Assembly: GCA_035266225.1 (NCBI GenBank)
Contig: DATFNV010000469.1
Span: 1 to 31,275, forward strand
Direction: 5' to 3'
DNA: 31,275 bases
Origin: DATFNV01 sp035266225
GTDB lineage: Bacteria > Planctomycetota > Planctomycetia > Gemmatales > Gemmataceae
Shown one piece after another: positions 21,307 through 29,486 of the stretch. A program made the translations under genes and the position numbers. The notes beneath the pieces were generated by a model. The model was given only the letters and a program-made list of their open reading frames with translations. It made no database searches and was not told where the DNA came from. Positions within the stretch are counted from its first letter, which is position 1; each line of letters opens with the position of its first letter.

Positions 21307-23571
21307 TCAGCGCTGCCCCGCCTTCAATTCGTCCCACTGCGCGGGCGTGAACAACACTTCGCGGGCGTTGCTGCCGTTGTAGCTCCCGACGATGCCATCC
21401 TCGGCCATGTAATCGATCAGGCGGGCGGCACGGCCGTAGCCGATGCCGAGCACGCGCTGCAGCAGCGACACGCTGCCGCGCCCCTCGCGCACCACGACAT
21501 CGATCGCCGTCTCGTACAGGTCGTCGTCGCGCGAGTGCAGCGCCCCGAGCGTGCCCCCTTCCCCGTCGCCGCCGTCGGCCTTCAAACGGATCAGCTCCTC
21601 GGCGTAGCACGGCTCGCCTTCCAGGGTGCCGACAACTTTCTCGATCTCCTTATCATCGAGGTAAGTGCCCTGGGCGCGGACGAGGGTGCTGGTGCCCGGC
21701 TGCAGGAAGAGCATGTCGCCCTTGCCGAGCAGCTTGTCGGCCCCCATCTCGTCGAGCACCACGCGGCTGTCGGAGCGGCTCGACACCTGGAAGCAGATGC
21801 GCGCCGGCAGGTTCGACTTGATCAGTCCGGTAATGACGTCCACCGTCGGCTTCTGCGTCGCCAGGACCAGGTGAATCCCGGCCGCCCGCGACTTCTGCGC
21901 CAGGCGGATGATGTGTCCCTCGACCTCCTTCTTCATCTGCATCAGCAGGTCGCTCAACTCGTCCACGAAGATGACGATGTACGGCATGTGCTCCGGGACG
22001 TGCTCGCGCTCCTCCTCGGTCATCTCGCCCAGGCGGCGGAAGCGATCCTCGGGGGCCAGCTCGTTGTAGCCGGCGATGTTGCGGACGCGCACCCGCGCCA
22101 GCAGGTCGTAGCGCTCTTCCATCTTGTCCACCGCCCACGACAGAATGACCTCGGCCTTCTTCATGTCGGTGACGATGGGGTGCATCAGGTGCGGCAGCCG
22201 GGCGTAGTCGCTCAACTCGACCCGTTTCGGATCGATCATAATCATCTTCACCTCGTCGGGCCGGCGCGTCATGAGCATGCTCAGGATGATCGAGTTGAGG
22301 CAGACCGACTTGCCGGTGCCGGTACGGCCGGCGATGAGCAGGTGCGGCATCTCGGCGAGGTCGTAGACCAGTGGCCGGCCCTCGGTGTCCTTGCCGAGGT
22401 ACAACGGCACGCGCATTTTCGCCGACCGCTTGGCGCCGGCCAGCAGCACCTCCTTGAGGCGCACCGTGGCCCGGTGCTCGTTGGGCACCTCGATGCCGAC
22501 GGTGTTCTTGCCGGGGATCGGCGCCACGATGCGCACGCTCGGCACCCGCAGGTTCAGGGCCAGGTCGTCGCCGAGGCCGGTCACCTTGTTGACGCGCAGG
22601 CCGGTTTCCAGGGCGACCTCGTACTGCGTGATGACCGGCCCGGTGTTGATGCCGACGACGCGCACGTTCAGGCTGAAGTCCTTGAACGTCTTCTCCAAGA
22701 GGGCGGCGGTGTCGCGCAGGTGCTGGTCGTGCTGGTCGTGCGGGAACGGCGCCGGCTCTTCGAGCAGTGTCAACGCCGGCAGCTGGTAGTCGGCGAAGCG
22801 GTCGGCGTCGGACTGGGCCGGCGCGTGTGCCACGGCCCGCAGATCGATCTCCGGGTTGGACGGCAGCGCCGCCTGGTCGTGATGGTGGATCGGGATGGCG
22901 CCGTCCCCGGGCGGCGCGGCGGGCGCCGGGGCGACGGCCGGTTCCTCCGCCCGCACGGCCACGACGGCCTCGGCGGAGTCCGGGTAGGCCGGCTGTTCCC
23001 GGCCGCGCCACCAACGGACCGCGCGGCGCAGCCCGGACAGGTGCCAGCGCAGTACGCGCCACGCCGACCGCAGCGAATGCGCCATCGCGAAGTCGAGGGT
23101 GAGCGCGAGCCCGGCGAGGATGGCCCCGCCAATGATGAGGTATCGTGCCAGGGGGGCGAGGCTCTCGCGCAGGAGCAGGCTCAGCCAGGCGCCGAGTGTG
23201 CCGCCGCGCTCGGGAAGGGGCAATTCCGGCCAGTAGGTGCCGGCCAGGTCGGCGAGGATGGCGCCGGCGGGGAGCAGGATGAGCGAGCCGACCAGCCGCA
23301 GCGCCCAGCGCAGCCAGGTGCGGCGCAGGAACAGCAGGACGACGAGCACGAACCAGCTCGCCAGCAGCAGGTAGACGGCCACGCCCAGCGCCTCGTAGAG
23401 AGACTGGGCCAGCCACGCCCCCGGCGGGCCGAGGAGGTTGCTCGGCTCGGGCCGCGGGTGAATAGGGCCGCCGGCGGGGGCTTCGTGGCCAAGGACGCAC
23501 AGGGCGACGAGGAGCCCGGCCGCGAGGAGGGCGAACGCGGCCAGGTCGATGCGGAGGCGGCGGTCGGACAT
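21307..23571 (-). CDS. ftsK: FtsK/SpoIIIE DNA translocase
   Basis: A 754-residue DNA translocase. There are about four membrane helices within residues 10-158, then an acidic and Pro-rich linker. The motor has Walker A GRTGTGKS (415-422) and Walker B YIVIFVDEL (531-539), preceded by the conserved LKEVLLAG and PHLLIAGRTG segments. The C-terminal ~65 residues (VSLLQRVLGIGYGRAARLIDYM) are the winged-helix gamma domain that reads KOPS-like sites. It pumps chromosomes through the division plane and activates XerCD. The linker is short relative to E. coli FtsK, as in SpoIIIE. ATG at 23571 begins MSDRRLRIDL. It diverges from trmL across a palindrome and converges on the MazF gene. Confidence 0.92.
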   Translation of the reverse strand: MSDRRLRIDLAAFALLAAGLLVALCVLGHEAPAGGPIHPRPEPSNLLGPPGAWLAQSLYEALGVAVYLLLASWFVLVVLLFLRRTWLRWALRLVGSLILLPAGAILADLAGTYWPELPLPERGGTLGAWLSLLLRESLAPLARYLIIGGAILAGLALTLDFAMAHSLRSAWRVLRWHLSGLRRAVRWWRGREQPAYPDSAEAVVAVRAEEPAVAPAPAAPPGDGAIPIHHHDQAALPSNPEIDLRAVAHAPAQSDADRFADYQLPALTLLEEPAPFPHDQHDQHLRDTAALLEKTFKDFSLNVRVVGINTGPVITQYEVALETGLRVNKVTGLGDDLALNLRVPSVRIVAPIPGKNTVGIEVPNEHRATVRLKEVLLAGAKRSAKMRVPLYLGKDTEGRPLVYDLAEMPHLLIAGRTGTGKSVCLNSIILSMLMTRRPDEVKMIMIDPKRVELSDYARLPHLMHPIVTDMKKAEVILSWAVDKMEERYDLLARVRVRNIAGYNELAPEDRFRRLGEMTEEEREHVPEHMPYIVIFVDELSDLLMQMKKEVEGHIIRLAQKSRAAGIHLVLATQKPTVDVITGLIKSNLPARICFQVSSRSDSRVVLDEMGADKLLGKGDMLFLQPGTSTLVRAQGTYLDDKEIEKVVGTLEGEPCYAEELIRLKADGGDGEGGTLGALHSRDDDLYETAIDVVVREGRGSVSLLQRVLGIGYGRAARLIDYMAEDGIVGSYNGSNAREVLFTPAQWDELKAGQR

Positions 23572-23672
23572 GGCAGACTCCCGGGTGCGACAACGAGGGT
23601 GCGTGGGGCAGCGCGGGACAACACGGCCCCGCTGTCGTTTCGTCCCGGAAGTCGCTCGGACTTGAGTGAATA

Positions 23673-23713
23673 GCCGCTTGCGGCTTAGCGTTCGGCGCTA
23701 AGCCGCAAGCGGC
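23673..23713. repeat. Short palindrome sharing the repeat core, copy 5
   Basis: An 18-bp perfect stem (GCCGCTTGCGGCTTAGCG at 23673-23690 and its complement at 23696-23713) with loop TTCGG. Its first 14 bases equal the stem of the 100-nt elements, but the GTTTAGAAAC outer arms are missing. It ends directly against the GTGAGG ribosome-binding site of trmL. Confidence 0.9.
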
Positions 23714-23728
23714 GTGAGGGTCGCACCA

Positions 23729-24184
23729 ATGTTGCACGTCGCGCTGTGGGAGCCGGAAATTCCGCCCAACACCGGCAACGTCGCGCGCCTCTGCGCCGCC
23801 ACCGGTGCCGCCCTGCACCTGATCGGCCGCCTCGGCTTCCGCATCGACGACCGCGCTTTGCGCCGCGCCGGCCTCGACTACTGGCCGCTCGTCGATGTCC
23901 GCCGTCACGTCACCTTCGCCGACTTCGCGGCGGTCCTCGGCGACGCCCGGCTCTTCTGCTTCAGCGCCCGGGCGACGATGCCTTACACCGCTGTCCGCTA
24001 CCAGGACGGCGACTGCCTCCTCTTCGGCGGCGAAACCCACGGCCTGCCGCCGGAAATCCTGGCGCGGCACGCCGAGCACACGTTTGTCATCCCCATGCCA
24101 GCCGGCAAGGTGCGCAGCCTCAACCTGGCCACCGCCGTCGGCATCGTCCTCTACGAGGCGCTGCGGCAGCTGTCCGCGTGGTGA
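23729..24184 (+). CDS. trmL: tRNA (cytidine(34)-2'-O)-methyltransferase TrmL
   Basis: A 151-residue SPOUT methyltransferase. The N-terminus MLHVALWEPEIPPNTGNVARLCAATG is nearly superimposable on TrmL/YibK, as are the GGETHGLP (about 103-110) and SLNLATAVGIVLYEALR (about 131-147) knot motifs. It 2'-O-methylates the wobble base of tRNA-Leu isoacceptors using SAM. The ATG at 23729 is preferred over the in-frame GTG at 23714, because GTGAGG at 23714-23719 is then its ribosome-binding site and the protein begins where the family does. It is the first gene of a plus-strand stretch with the following small genes. Confidence 0.93.
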   Translation: MLHVALWEPEIPPNTGNVARLCAATGAALHLIGRLGFRIDDRALRRAGLDYWPLVDVRRHVTFADFAAVLGDARLFCFSARATMPYTAVRYQDGDCLLFGGETHGLPPEILARHAEHTFVIPMPAGKVRSLNLATAVGIVLYEALRQLSAW

Positions 24185-24324
24185 GCGTTGGTTCAGGAGG
24201 GCTGCGGAAACCGCCGAGAAGATGCATTCCCGGCAGTCTGCGGCCGATATAGAAGGGCGGGGTAGCCCGGCGTGGCCTTCCCCAGCCATCCCGCCTCGCC
24301 TTGGCCCACACCAACCTTCCCCGC

Positions 24325-24618
24325 ATGGACGCCGTCGCATCACTGCCGACCCTGGACGAATTGCGCCGCCACGTTCACCTGGCCTTGTGCGCCCACGACC
24401 ACCTCGACCCCGGCCAGACGCCGTTGTACGAGGGGCTGGTGCTCCGCCGCGGGCGACCGTGCGGCTTGTTCTTCCAGGTCCAGGGGCCGCGCCTGCTGAA
24501 GGCGTATGCCCTCTGGGCCGGCGAAGAAGACCGCATCCTCTTCTACGACTCGGGCGGCGAGCGCTTCGGCGAGGTCCGCCTCAGCGACGCCCCCGACCCG
24601 CACAAGCTGGCCGCCTGA
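24325..24618 (+). CDS. Conserved small hypothetical protein
   Basis: A 97-residue soluble protein of unknown function, with a helical N-terminus (PTLDELRRHVHLALCAHDHLD), then beta-strands (RPCGLFFQVQGPRLLKAYALWAGE) and IL FYDSGGERFGEVRLSD. I recognise the pattern as a recurrent planctomycete hypothetical but know no role for it. The start is uncertain: ATG at 24325 or an in-frame TTG at 24301, neither with a clear Shine-Dalgarno. It lies 140 bases after trmL and 32 bases before the ferredoxin gene. Confidence 0.68.
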   Translation: MDAVASLPTLDELRRHVHLALCAHDHLDPGQTPLYEGLVLRRGRPCGLFFQVQGPRLLKAYALWAGEEDRILFYDSGGERFGEVRLSDAPDPHKLAA

Positions 24619-24650
24619 TAGAATGGATCGGGACCGAGCGGGGGATTCCG

Positions 24651-25022
24651 ATGAGCGACACCGACGAACAACTCCAGGCCGCCGCGAAGAAGCTGAACGT
24701 CGGCGGCTACGCGCGCCACGTCTTCCTCTGCACCGGGCCGTCGTGCTGCACACCGGAAGCCGGACTTGAGGCGTGGGAGGCGCTGAAGAAGGAGCTGAAG
24801 GAGCGCGGCCTGACGAACGTGACGCAGCGGTCGAAGGTCGGTTGCCTCCGCATCTGCTGTCACGGGCCGACGATAGTGGTCTACCCCGAGGGGACGTGGT
24901 ATCACGGCATGACCGCCGAGCGCATCCCGCGCTTCGTGCAGGAGCACCTCATCGAGGGGCGGCCGATTTCAGAGTGGGTGTTCGCGAAGAACCCGCTCAG
25001 TAGTCCCGGAACTCGCGACTGA
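24651..25022 (+). CDS. Thioredoxin-like [2Fe-2S] ferredoxin
   Basis: A 123-residue ferredoxin of the thioredoxin-fold type. Cys27 and Cys32/33 lie in FLCTGPSCCTPEAG, and Cys65 and Cys69/70 in VGCLRICCHGP, giving the two pairs that hold the [2Fe-2S] cluster. The C-terminus (WYHGMTAERIPRFVQEHL) is the usual helix. Such proteins donate electrons or help iron-sulfur assembly. ATG at 24651 is chosen because the fold begins about 20 residues later and no homologous sequence lies upstream. The last 26 bases overlap the convergent solute-binding protein gene. Confidence 0.88.
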   Translation: MSDTDEQLQAAAKKLNVGGYARHVFLCTGPSCCTPEAGLEAWEALKKELKERGLTNVTQRSKVGCLRICCHGPTIVVYPEGTWYHGMTAERIPRFVQEHLIEGRPISEWVFAKNPLSSPGTRD

Positions 25023-26088
25023 GGAACTCATAGGCCTCGTCCCAGGCGTCGGCCGCCTTTTCAAAATTCACGTCCATCGCTTTGACCGTGGCCGGGGTTT
25101 CCATCTCCGACGGTAGCTTGGCTTTCACGTCCGGGTTGAGCGGAATCTGATGACTGGCCGACTCCGCCAGCTGCGTTTCGACCTCGGGGCTGAGCAGGTA
25201 ATCGACCAGCTTGCGGGCGCCGTCGGGGTTCGGCCCCCCCTTGATGATGCAGAGCGTGTTGGGGATGAACAGTGTCCCCATCTTGTCATCTTTGAGCCGG
25301 TCGCGGTCGGGGAAGATCATGGCAACCGGCGAGCCGTCCTTGAATTCTTCCAGGGCGTCATCGGTGTCGGTGATACCGACGACGACGGTCTGCCCCGTCG
25401 GCGTTCGGCCTTGCCCGACCGAGCGCGCCACGTCCCTGTTGCCCGCCGCAATCTGCACGCCGTTCGCCTTGAGGCCCAGGTAATACTCCTTCGCCTGGTC
25501 GCTGCCCAGCACCGAGAACAGGCACGCGCCCTGTGTCGCCGACGTGCCAAAGACCGGTTTCGCCATGACGGCGCGCCCCTTCCAGCGCGCTTTGGTGAGG
25601 TCGAGCAGGCTCTTCGGCCAGTCCTCCGGCTTCACCAGGTTCGTGTTGACGACGAGCACGCGGGCGCGGTTGGCAAAGGCGTACCAGGTGTGGTCGGGCG
25701 CCTTGCAGCTGTCGGGATACGGCTTCGCGGACGGGCTCTCGTAAGGTTCGAGCATCCCCGCGCGCTGCAGGCGGATGGTGTGGATGAACTCGTTGTTCCA
25801 GAAGACGTCGCAGCGTGGCCTGTCCTTCTCGGCGAACAGCTCGATGGCGAGGCTGACCGATTTGTTCTTCTCCGTGTCGAACTTCGGGTCTACCTGCACC
25901 CCAGTGCGCTGCTTGAATTCCGCCAGCGACGCCTCGGCGAACTCCTGATCCTGGGCGCAGTACAGGACGACACGCGACGACCCGCCGCCGCAGCCGACCG
26001 GCGACAGCAGCAGCGACACCAGCATGACGACCAGCGTCACGCCCGGGATTACGATCAGCCAAAACCGCCCGCGCTGGTTCGCTTCCAC
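24997..26088 (-). CDS. Extracellular solute-binding lipoprotein (Fe(III)/FutA-like ABC transporter type)
   Basis: A 363-residue periplasmic binding protein of the type that binds ferric iron, sulfate or similar. It has an N-terminal hydrophobic segment with a probable lipid anchor at Cys33 (SPVGCGGG, an imperfect lipobox because of Pro at -3). VVLYCAQDQEFAEASLAEFKQRTG is the usual first strand and helix of this family. FWNNEF, YAFANRARVLVVNTNLV and the PTGQTVVVGITDTDDALE segment match the ligand cleft of FutA-like proteins. GTG at 26088 has GGAGGAG five bases upstream, an unambiguous site. No permease or ATPase gene lies next to it, so the transporter partners are elsewhere. Substrate is inferred. 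Confidence 0.86.
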   Translation of the reverse strand: MEANQRGRFWLIVIPGVTLVVMLVSLLLSPVGCGGGSSRVVLYCAQDQEFAEASLAEFKQRTGVQVDPKFDTEKNKSVSLAIELFAEKDRPRCDVFWNNEFIHTIRLQRAGMLEPYESPSAKPYPDSCKAPDHTWYAFANRARVLVVNTNLVKPEDWPKSLLDLTKARWKGRAVMAKPVFGTSATQGACLFSVLGSDQAKEYYLGLKANGVQIAAGNRDVARSVGQGRTPTGQTVVVGITDTDDALEEFKDGSPVAMIFPDRDRLKDDKMGTLFIPNTLCIIKGGPNPDGARKLVDYLLSPEVETQLAESASHQIPLNPDVKAKLPSEMETPATVKAMDVNFEKAADAWDEAYEFLSREFRDY

Positions 26089-26221
26089 AACGTCTCCTCC
26101 GAGTCCGGGTGATGCGCGTCATTGTTTCAGCCGCGGGGGCGGGGGTCAAGGCGGCCGGTTGCGGCGGCGCGGCCGCTTCCCTAAGATCACAGCGGGGCGC
26201 GTGCCCTGGAAAGAGGAGTCG

Positions 26222-26725
26222 ATGGGTATGCGACACGTCTTGTCGGCGCTAGTGATGAACCAGCCCGGGGTCCTGGCTCACATTTCGGGCATGCTGGCCT
26301 CGCGCGGCTTCAACATCGACAGCCTCGCGGTCGGCGAGACCGAGAAGCCGGAGCTTTCGCGCATCACCTTCGTCGTCCACGGCGACGACGCCGAGCTGGA
26401 GCAGGTCCGCAAGCAGCTCGGCAAGATCATCACCGTCGTCAAGGTCCTCGACATCAGCACCGAGGACTACGTCGAGCGCGACCTGATGCTGATCAAGGTG
26501 AACTCGAACCCGCACCAGCGCACCGAGATCGCCCTGCTGGTGGAGATGTTCCGCGGCCGGGTGGTGGACATCGGCCCGACGACGATGATGATCGAGATCT
26601 CCGGCCAGGAGCAGAAGATCGAGGCGTTCATCGAGCTGATGCGTCCTTACGGCATCGTGGAATTGGCCCGCACCGGCCGCATCGCGCTGGTCCGCGGCAC
26701 CCCGGGGCAGGGAGACGTGCTATGA
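26222..26725 (+). CDS. ilvH: Acetolactate synthase small (regulatory) subunit
   Basis: A 167-residue IlvH. The N-terminal ACT domain (RHVLSALVMNQPGVLAHISG, then ASRGFNIDSLAVGETE) binds valine for feedback inhibition, and the C-terminal ACT-like half includes ERDLMLIKV and RGRVVDIGPTTMMIEISG. It regulates the first step of branched-chain amino-acid synthesis with the catalytic subunit IlvB/I, which is not in this window. ATG at 26222 is chosen because AGAGGAG lies four bases upstream and the family begins at RHV. Its last four bases overlap the start of the next gene (ATGA). Confidence 0.93.
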   Translation: MGMRHVLSALVMNQPGVLAHISGMLASRGFNIDSLAVGETEKPELSRITFVVHGDDAELEQVRKQLGKIITVVKVLDISTEDYVERDLMLIKVNSNPHQRTEIALLVEMFRGRVVDIGPTTMMIEISGQEQKIEAFIELMRPYGIVELARTGRIALVRGTPGQGDVL

Positions 26726-27105
26726 GAGAGAGCCTGACGCCTTACGTCCCTTCCGCGGCCCGCCGCCCGGTGGACGTCGCGGGCGCCGCCCGGGCCGCCG
26801 AGGAGCGGGCGGCCCAGGAGCTGCCCTCAGCGACGTGGGCCGTCCCGCCGGCGATGACCGCGCTGCTCCGCGGCCTGAAGCCGGGGCAGCGCATCAAGAT
26901 CACGCAGACGGTCCGCGTCGGCCGCAAGTCGTGGCCCGCCGTGGTGACCGGCACCTTTCGCGGCCTGAACTACCTCGCCACCGGCCTGGCCACCGACCGC
27001 GTTCCGGAGGACGACATCGTCGTGATCGCCCTGCATTTCACCAAAGACAACGGCGAGCTGTCGAGCATCACCCTGGACGAGCAGAGCCAGGTTGAGGTCG
27101 TTTAG
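26722..27105 (+). CDS. Small hypothetical protein coupled to ilvH
   Basis: A 127-residue protein of unknown function. It has a disordered N-terminus with an Ala/Glu helix (AGAARAAEERAAQEL), then a beta-rich domain: PGQRIKITQTVRVGRKSWPAVVTGTFRGLNYL and DDIVVIALHFTKDNGELSSITLDEQS. The latter resembles a small barrel such as an RNA- or metabolite-binding fold, but no family was recognised. It is translationally coupled to ilvH by an ATGA overlap, so it may act with that pathway. Its TAG stop (27103-27105) is provided by the GTTTAG end of the next palindrome. Confidence 0.76.
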   Translation: MRESLTPYVPSAARRPVDVAGAARAAEERAAQELPSATWAVPPAMTALLRGLKPGQRIKITQTVRVGRKSWPAVVTGTFRGLNYLATGLATDRVPEDDIVVIALHFTKDNGELSSITLDEQSQVEVV

Positions 27106-27172
27106 CGGCCGCCCTCGGTGCGGCGCGGATTCATCGTTTCGCGAATCGATAAATCGCTGGCGGCCGCTCAAC
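27100..27172. repeat. GTTTAG-ended palindrome, copy 6
   Basis: Arms GTTTAGCGGCCGCC (27100-27113) and GGCGGCCGCTCAAC (27159-27172) pair at 13 of 14, with a 45-nt interior that can form a second hairpin (GATTC/GAATC around 27129-27146). The left arm contains the TAG stop of the preceding gene. The right arm is followed at once by GAGGA, the ribosome-binding site of the radical SAM gene. Confidence 0.88.
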
Positions 27173-27184
27173 GAGGATGTCCCC

Positions 27185-28051
27185 ATGCCAACACTTTTTG
27201 TCCACCGCGATCACCGGCGCAACTTCGCCGAGAATCGCTACGTCTACGCCGTCGTGTCGCGGCGGTCGAAGGGCGTCAGCATCGGCGTCAACCTCAACCC
27301 GGACAAGGTCTGCAACTTCGATTGCGTCTACTGCCAGGTGGAGCGCAAGACGCCGCCCGTGGTGCGCGATGTGGACGAGGTGCGCCTCCTCGACGAACTC
27401 GACGAGATGCTCGACCTGGTGACGACCGGGCGGCTGTTCGAGCACGAGCGCTTCCGGCAGACGCCGCCGGCGCTGCGCCGCCTCAACGACGTCGCCTTCT
27501 CCGGCGACGGCGAGCCGACCACTTGCCCGCGCTTCCTGGAGATCGTGCGGGCCGTCGCGGAGCTGAAGCGCCGCCGTGGCCTCGACGAGGTGAAATTGGT
27601 CCTGATCACCAACGCCACCATGTTCCACCGGCCGCCGGTGCGCGAGGCGCTGGCCGTGCTCGACGCCAACAACGGCGAAATCTGGGCCAAGCTCGAAGCG
27701 GGGACGCAGGCGTATTACCAGCAAATCGACCGTACGACGATCCCGCTGCGGCGAGTCCTTGACAACATCGCCGAGGCGGCACGGATACGGCCGATCGTCA
27801 TTCAGGCGCTGTTCTTGCGGCTGCACGGCAATCCGCCGCCGGCGGCGGAGTTGGAAGCGTTCTGCGAGCGGCTCAACGAGGTCCTGCAGGCCGGCGGTAG
27901 GATCCAGCTGGTGCAGGTCTACACCGTGGCGCGGGTGCCGGCGGAAACCTTCGTGGATTCGCTGAGCAACGCGGAGGTGGACGCCATTGTCGATCTGGTG
28001 CGGCAGCGGACAGGACTAGCGGCGGAACCGTTCTACGGGCCGGGCGGTTAG
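27185..28051 (+). CDS. Radical SAM protein
   Basis: A 288-residue radical SAM enzyme. The cluster motif is CNFDCVYC (CxxxCxxC, about 42-49), followed by FSGDGEPTTCPRF (the GGE-like SAM-binding strand) and VLITNATMF. The later part includes LEAGTQAYYQQIDRTTIPL. This layout is that of the short radical SAM proteins often called Fe-S oxidoreductases; the substrate is not evident and no partner gene is adjacent. ATG at 27185 is chosen over earlier in-frame starts because GAGGA lies seven bases upstream, just outside the palindrome. Its TAG overlaps the TAA of the convergent nucleotidyltransferase by two bases. Confidence 0.87.
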   Translation: MPTLFVHRDHRRNFAENRYVYAVVSRRSKGVSIGVNLNPDKVCNFDCVYCQVERKTPPVVRDVDEVRLLDELDEMLDLVTTGRLFEHERFRQTPPALRRLNDVAFSGDGEPTTCPRFLEIVRAVAELKRRRGLDEVKLVLITNATMFHRPPVREALAVLDANNGEIWAKLEAGTQAYYQQIDRTTIPLRRVLDNIAEAARIRPIVIQALFLRLHGNPPPAAELEAFCERLNEVLQAGGRIQLVQVYTVARVPAETFVDSLSNAEVDAIVDLVRQRTGLAAEPFYGPGG

Positions 28052-28617
28052 ATGTTGCGGCTGCGCCCTTCCAGGTAGTCAATCACCTTCGCCAAATTGG
28101 CGAAAGCCCGTTCCCGGTCTGGATCACCATCCTTCTCGAGAACCCAGAAGAAGGCCGACTCCAGTGACTCCCGCAATGATGCCGCCGTCACCAGCCTCTG
28201 GTCGCACAGGAACTTCAAATCTTCCCGGTCCTGGGAGCGGTAACACTTGAGCTTGGTGGCGGCCAGGTCAGGCGGCTGAGGATACCACAATCGCAGCACC
28301 TTCCACGGCCCCGGCACCGCGACGGACCGCTTGTTAAACCATTGCGGAAGTGGCGGCGCCCCCTGCGGTACCAGTTCGAGATAGACCCCGAGCGCCGCTG
28401 CGGCGTCACTCCCCTTGCCGAACAACTCAACGGCCCGGGCCTCTAGCGGCGTCCGCATCATCACGACGTCGAAATCGCGAGTCAAGCGCTGCATGTTGTA
28501 ATGCATGATCAGCGCCGCGCCCCCGAGTTGATATAAGTCGAGGTGCTCGTCCTGCTGTGCGACCTCGCTCAGAGTTTCGTCCAGCCGTGCCAGGAAGCTA
28601 TGGAATATGTCATTCAC
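28048..28617 (-). CDS. AbiEii/DUF6036-like nucleotidyltransferase
   Basis: A 189-residue protein of the nucleotidyltransferase-like group seen in type IV (AbiE-like) toxin-antitoxin and DUF6036 proteins. It has LYQLGGAALIMHYNMQRLTRDFDVVM (about 33-58), with the GG and DFD residues expected for the active site, and DLAATKLKCYRSQDREDLKFL (about 127-147) typical of the family. It is probably a nucleotidyltransferase toxin or effector. GTG at 28617 is preferred to more distant starts because its GTGA overlaps the stop of the XRE gene and the family begins about there. The upstream gene is its likely regulator. Its stop overlaps the convergent radical SAM gene. Confidence 0.82.
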   Translation of the reverse strand: MNDIFHSFLARLDETLSEVAQQDEHLDLYQLGGAALIMHYNMQRLTRDFDVVMMRTPLEARAVELFGKGSDAAAALGVYLELVPQGAPPLPQWFNKRSVAVPGPWKVLRLWYPQPPDLAATKLKCYRSQDREDLKFLCDQRLVTAASLRESLESAFFWVLEKDGDPDRERAFANLAKVIDYLEGRSRNI

Positions 28618-29486
28618 GTCGAGGACTCCGTCTGATCGCGCGGTGGTGTTCGGAGCGTGTGCAGATGCTCCCCAGGGGCGCTGGCGGGGGGCACAATGCT
28701 CGGCGGCACGCCCGGCGGCACAATGCTCGGCGGCACGCCGGGGCGCGGCGGAGGCGTTCGGAGCGAGTGCAGATGCTCCGCCCTCCGCCGGAACGAATCC
28801 AGGTCCGCCGCGTAGGTGATGTTCCACCGCCTGGACACCGGGGGCAACGACTCTTGATCGGCCGGGTAGCCGAGGCTATCGGGCTCGCTCGGGCGCTTCG
28901 CGCGGCGCCAGAGGGCGGACAACGTGCGCGGATTGACGCACCCCCCGGGAAAGCCGTGGTGAGTATGGATCGTTTGTGCCACGTCCGCCAGCCACGCGGC
29001 CCGGTAGCGCACCCGCCTGTCGTAGGTCCTGGCGTACCCCTCCAGCAACCGCACGTTCCAGTCATTCCAGGCGAGCACCGCCGGCAAGGCCTCCACGACG
29101 CGCGGCTCGACCTGGTCTCCGCTCAACACGAGAGCCAGCACTTGCTCCCGCGGCCGATACGCCCCTGGCACGACAGGATCGGCAACGAGCAGATCGACAA
29201 CTCCTAAATCGGATAACTCAATGAGCAGATCGCGCCAGTTCTCGCCCGGGCGACGGTCGCCGTTGATGAACCACTGTAGGGGAAGCGAGAGAACTTCCGC
29301 CAACCGCCCCAGATGAGCGAGTGTCGGCGATCGCGCACCTCGCTCGAGAAGCGATACATAGCTCTGGGTCAGGCCACACCGCTCGGCCAATTCGCGCTGG
29401 CTCAGTCCGCGACTGACTCGAGCGGTGAAGAGATGACGGCCCAGTGACTCGAACAGACGGCTCCCTGTTTTATGACTCTCGGTCAT
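28614..29486 (-). CDS. XRE-family regulator, autoregulated partner of the nucleotidyltransferase
   Basis: A 290-residue protein. Residues about 15-70 are an XRE/Cro helix-turn-helix (RLFESLGRHLFTARVSRGLS, then RELAERCGLTQSYVSLLERG and the trailing LAHLGRLAEVLSLPL). The rest (about 80-235) is a helical domain with no known family, and the last ~50 residues are repetitive and Pro-rich (VPPSIVPPGVPPSIVPP, with HLHSLRTPP and HLHTLRTPP at each end), coded by direct repeats. It is translated before, and coupled to, the nucleotidyltransferase, as antitoxins are. Its start codon lies in the first of four palindromes at 29472-29546, so it probably represses itself. ATG 29486 is inside that operator and has no strong Shine-Dalgarno. 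Confidence 0.84.
   Translation of the reverse strand: MTESHKTGSRLFESLGRHLFTARVSRGLSQRELAERCGLTQSYVSLLERGARSPTLAHLGRLAEVLSLPLQWFINGDRRPGENWRDLLIELSDLGVVDLLVADPVVPGAYRPREQVLALVLSGDQVEPRVVEALPAVLAWNDWNVRLLEGYARTYDRRVRYRAAWLADVAQTIHTHHGFPGGCVNPRTLSALWRRAKRPSEPDSLGYPADQESLPPVSRRWNITYAADLDSFRRRAEHLHSLRTPPPRPGVPPSIVPPGVPPSIVPPASAPGEHLHTLRTPPRDQTESST
28648..28779. repeat. Direct repeats in the XRE gene's 3' end
   Basis: A 23-nt unit (GGCACAATGCTCGGCGGCAC plus GCC) occurs perfectly at 28690-28712 and 28717-28739, period 27. It is flanked by a 24-nt repeat differing at one base (28648-28671 and 28756-28779). They encode the Pro-rich tail. Confidence 0.9.
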
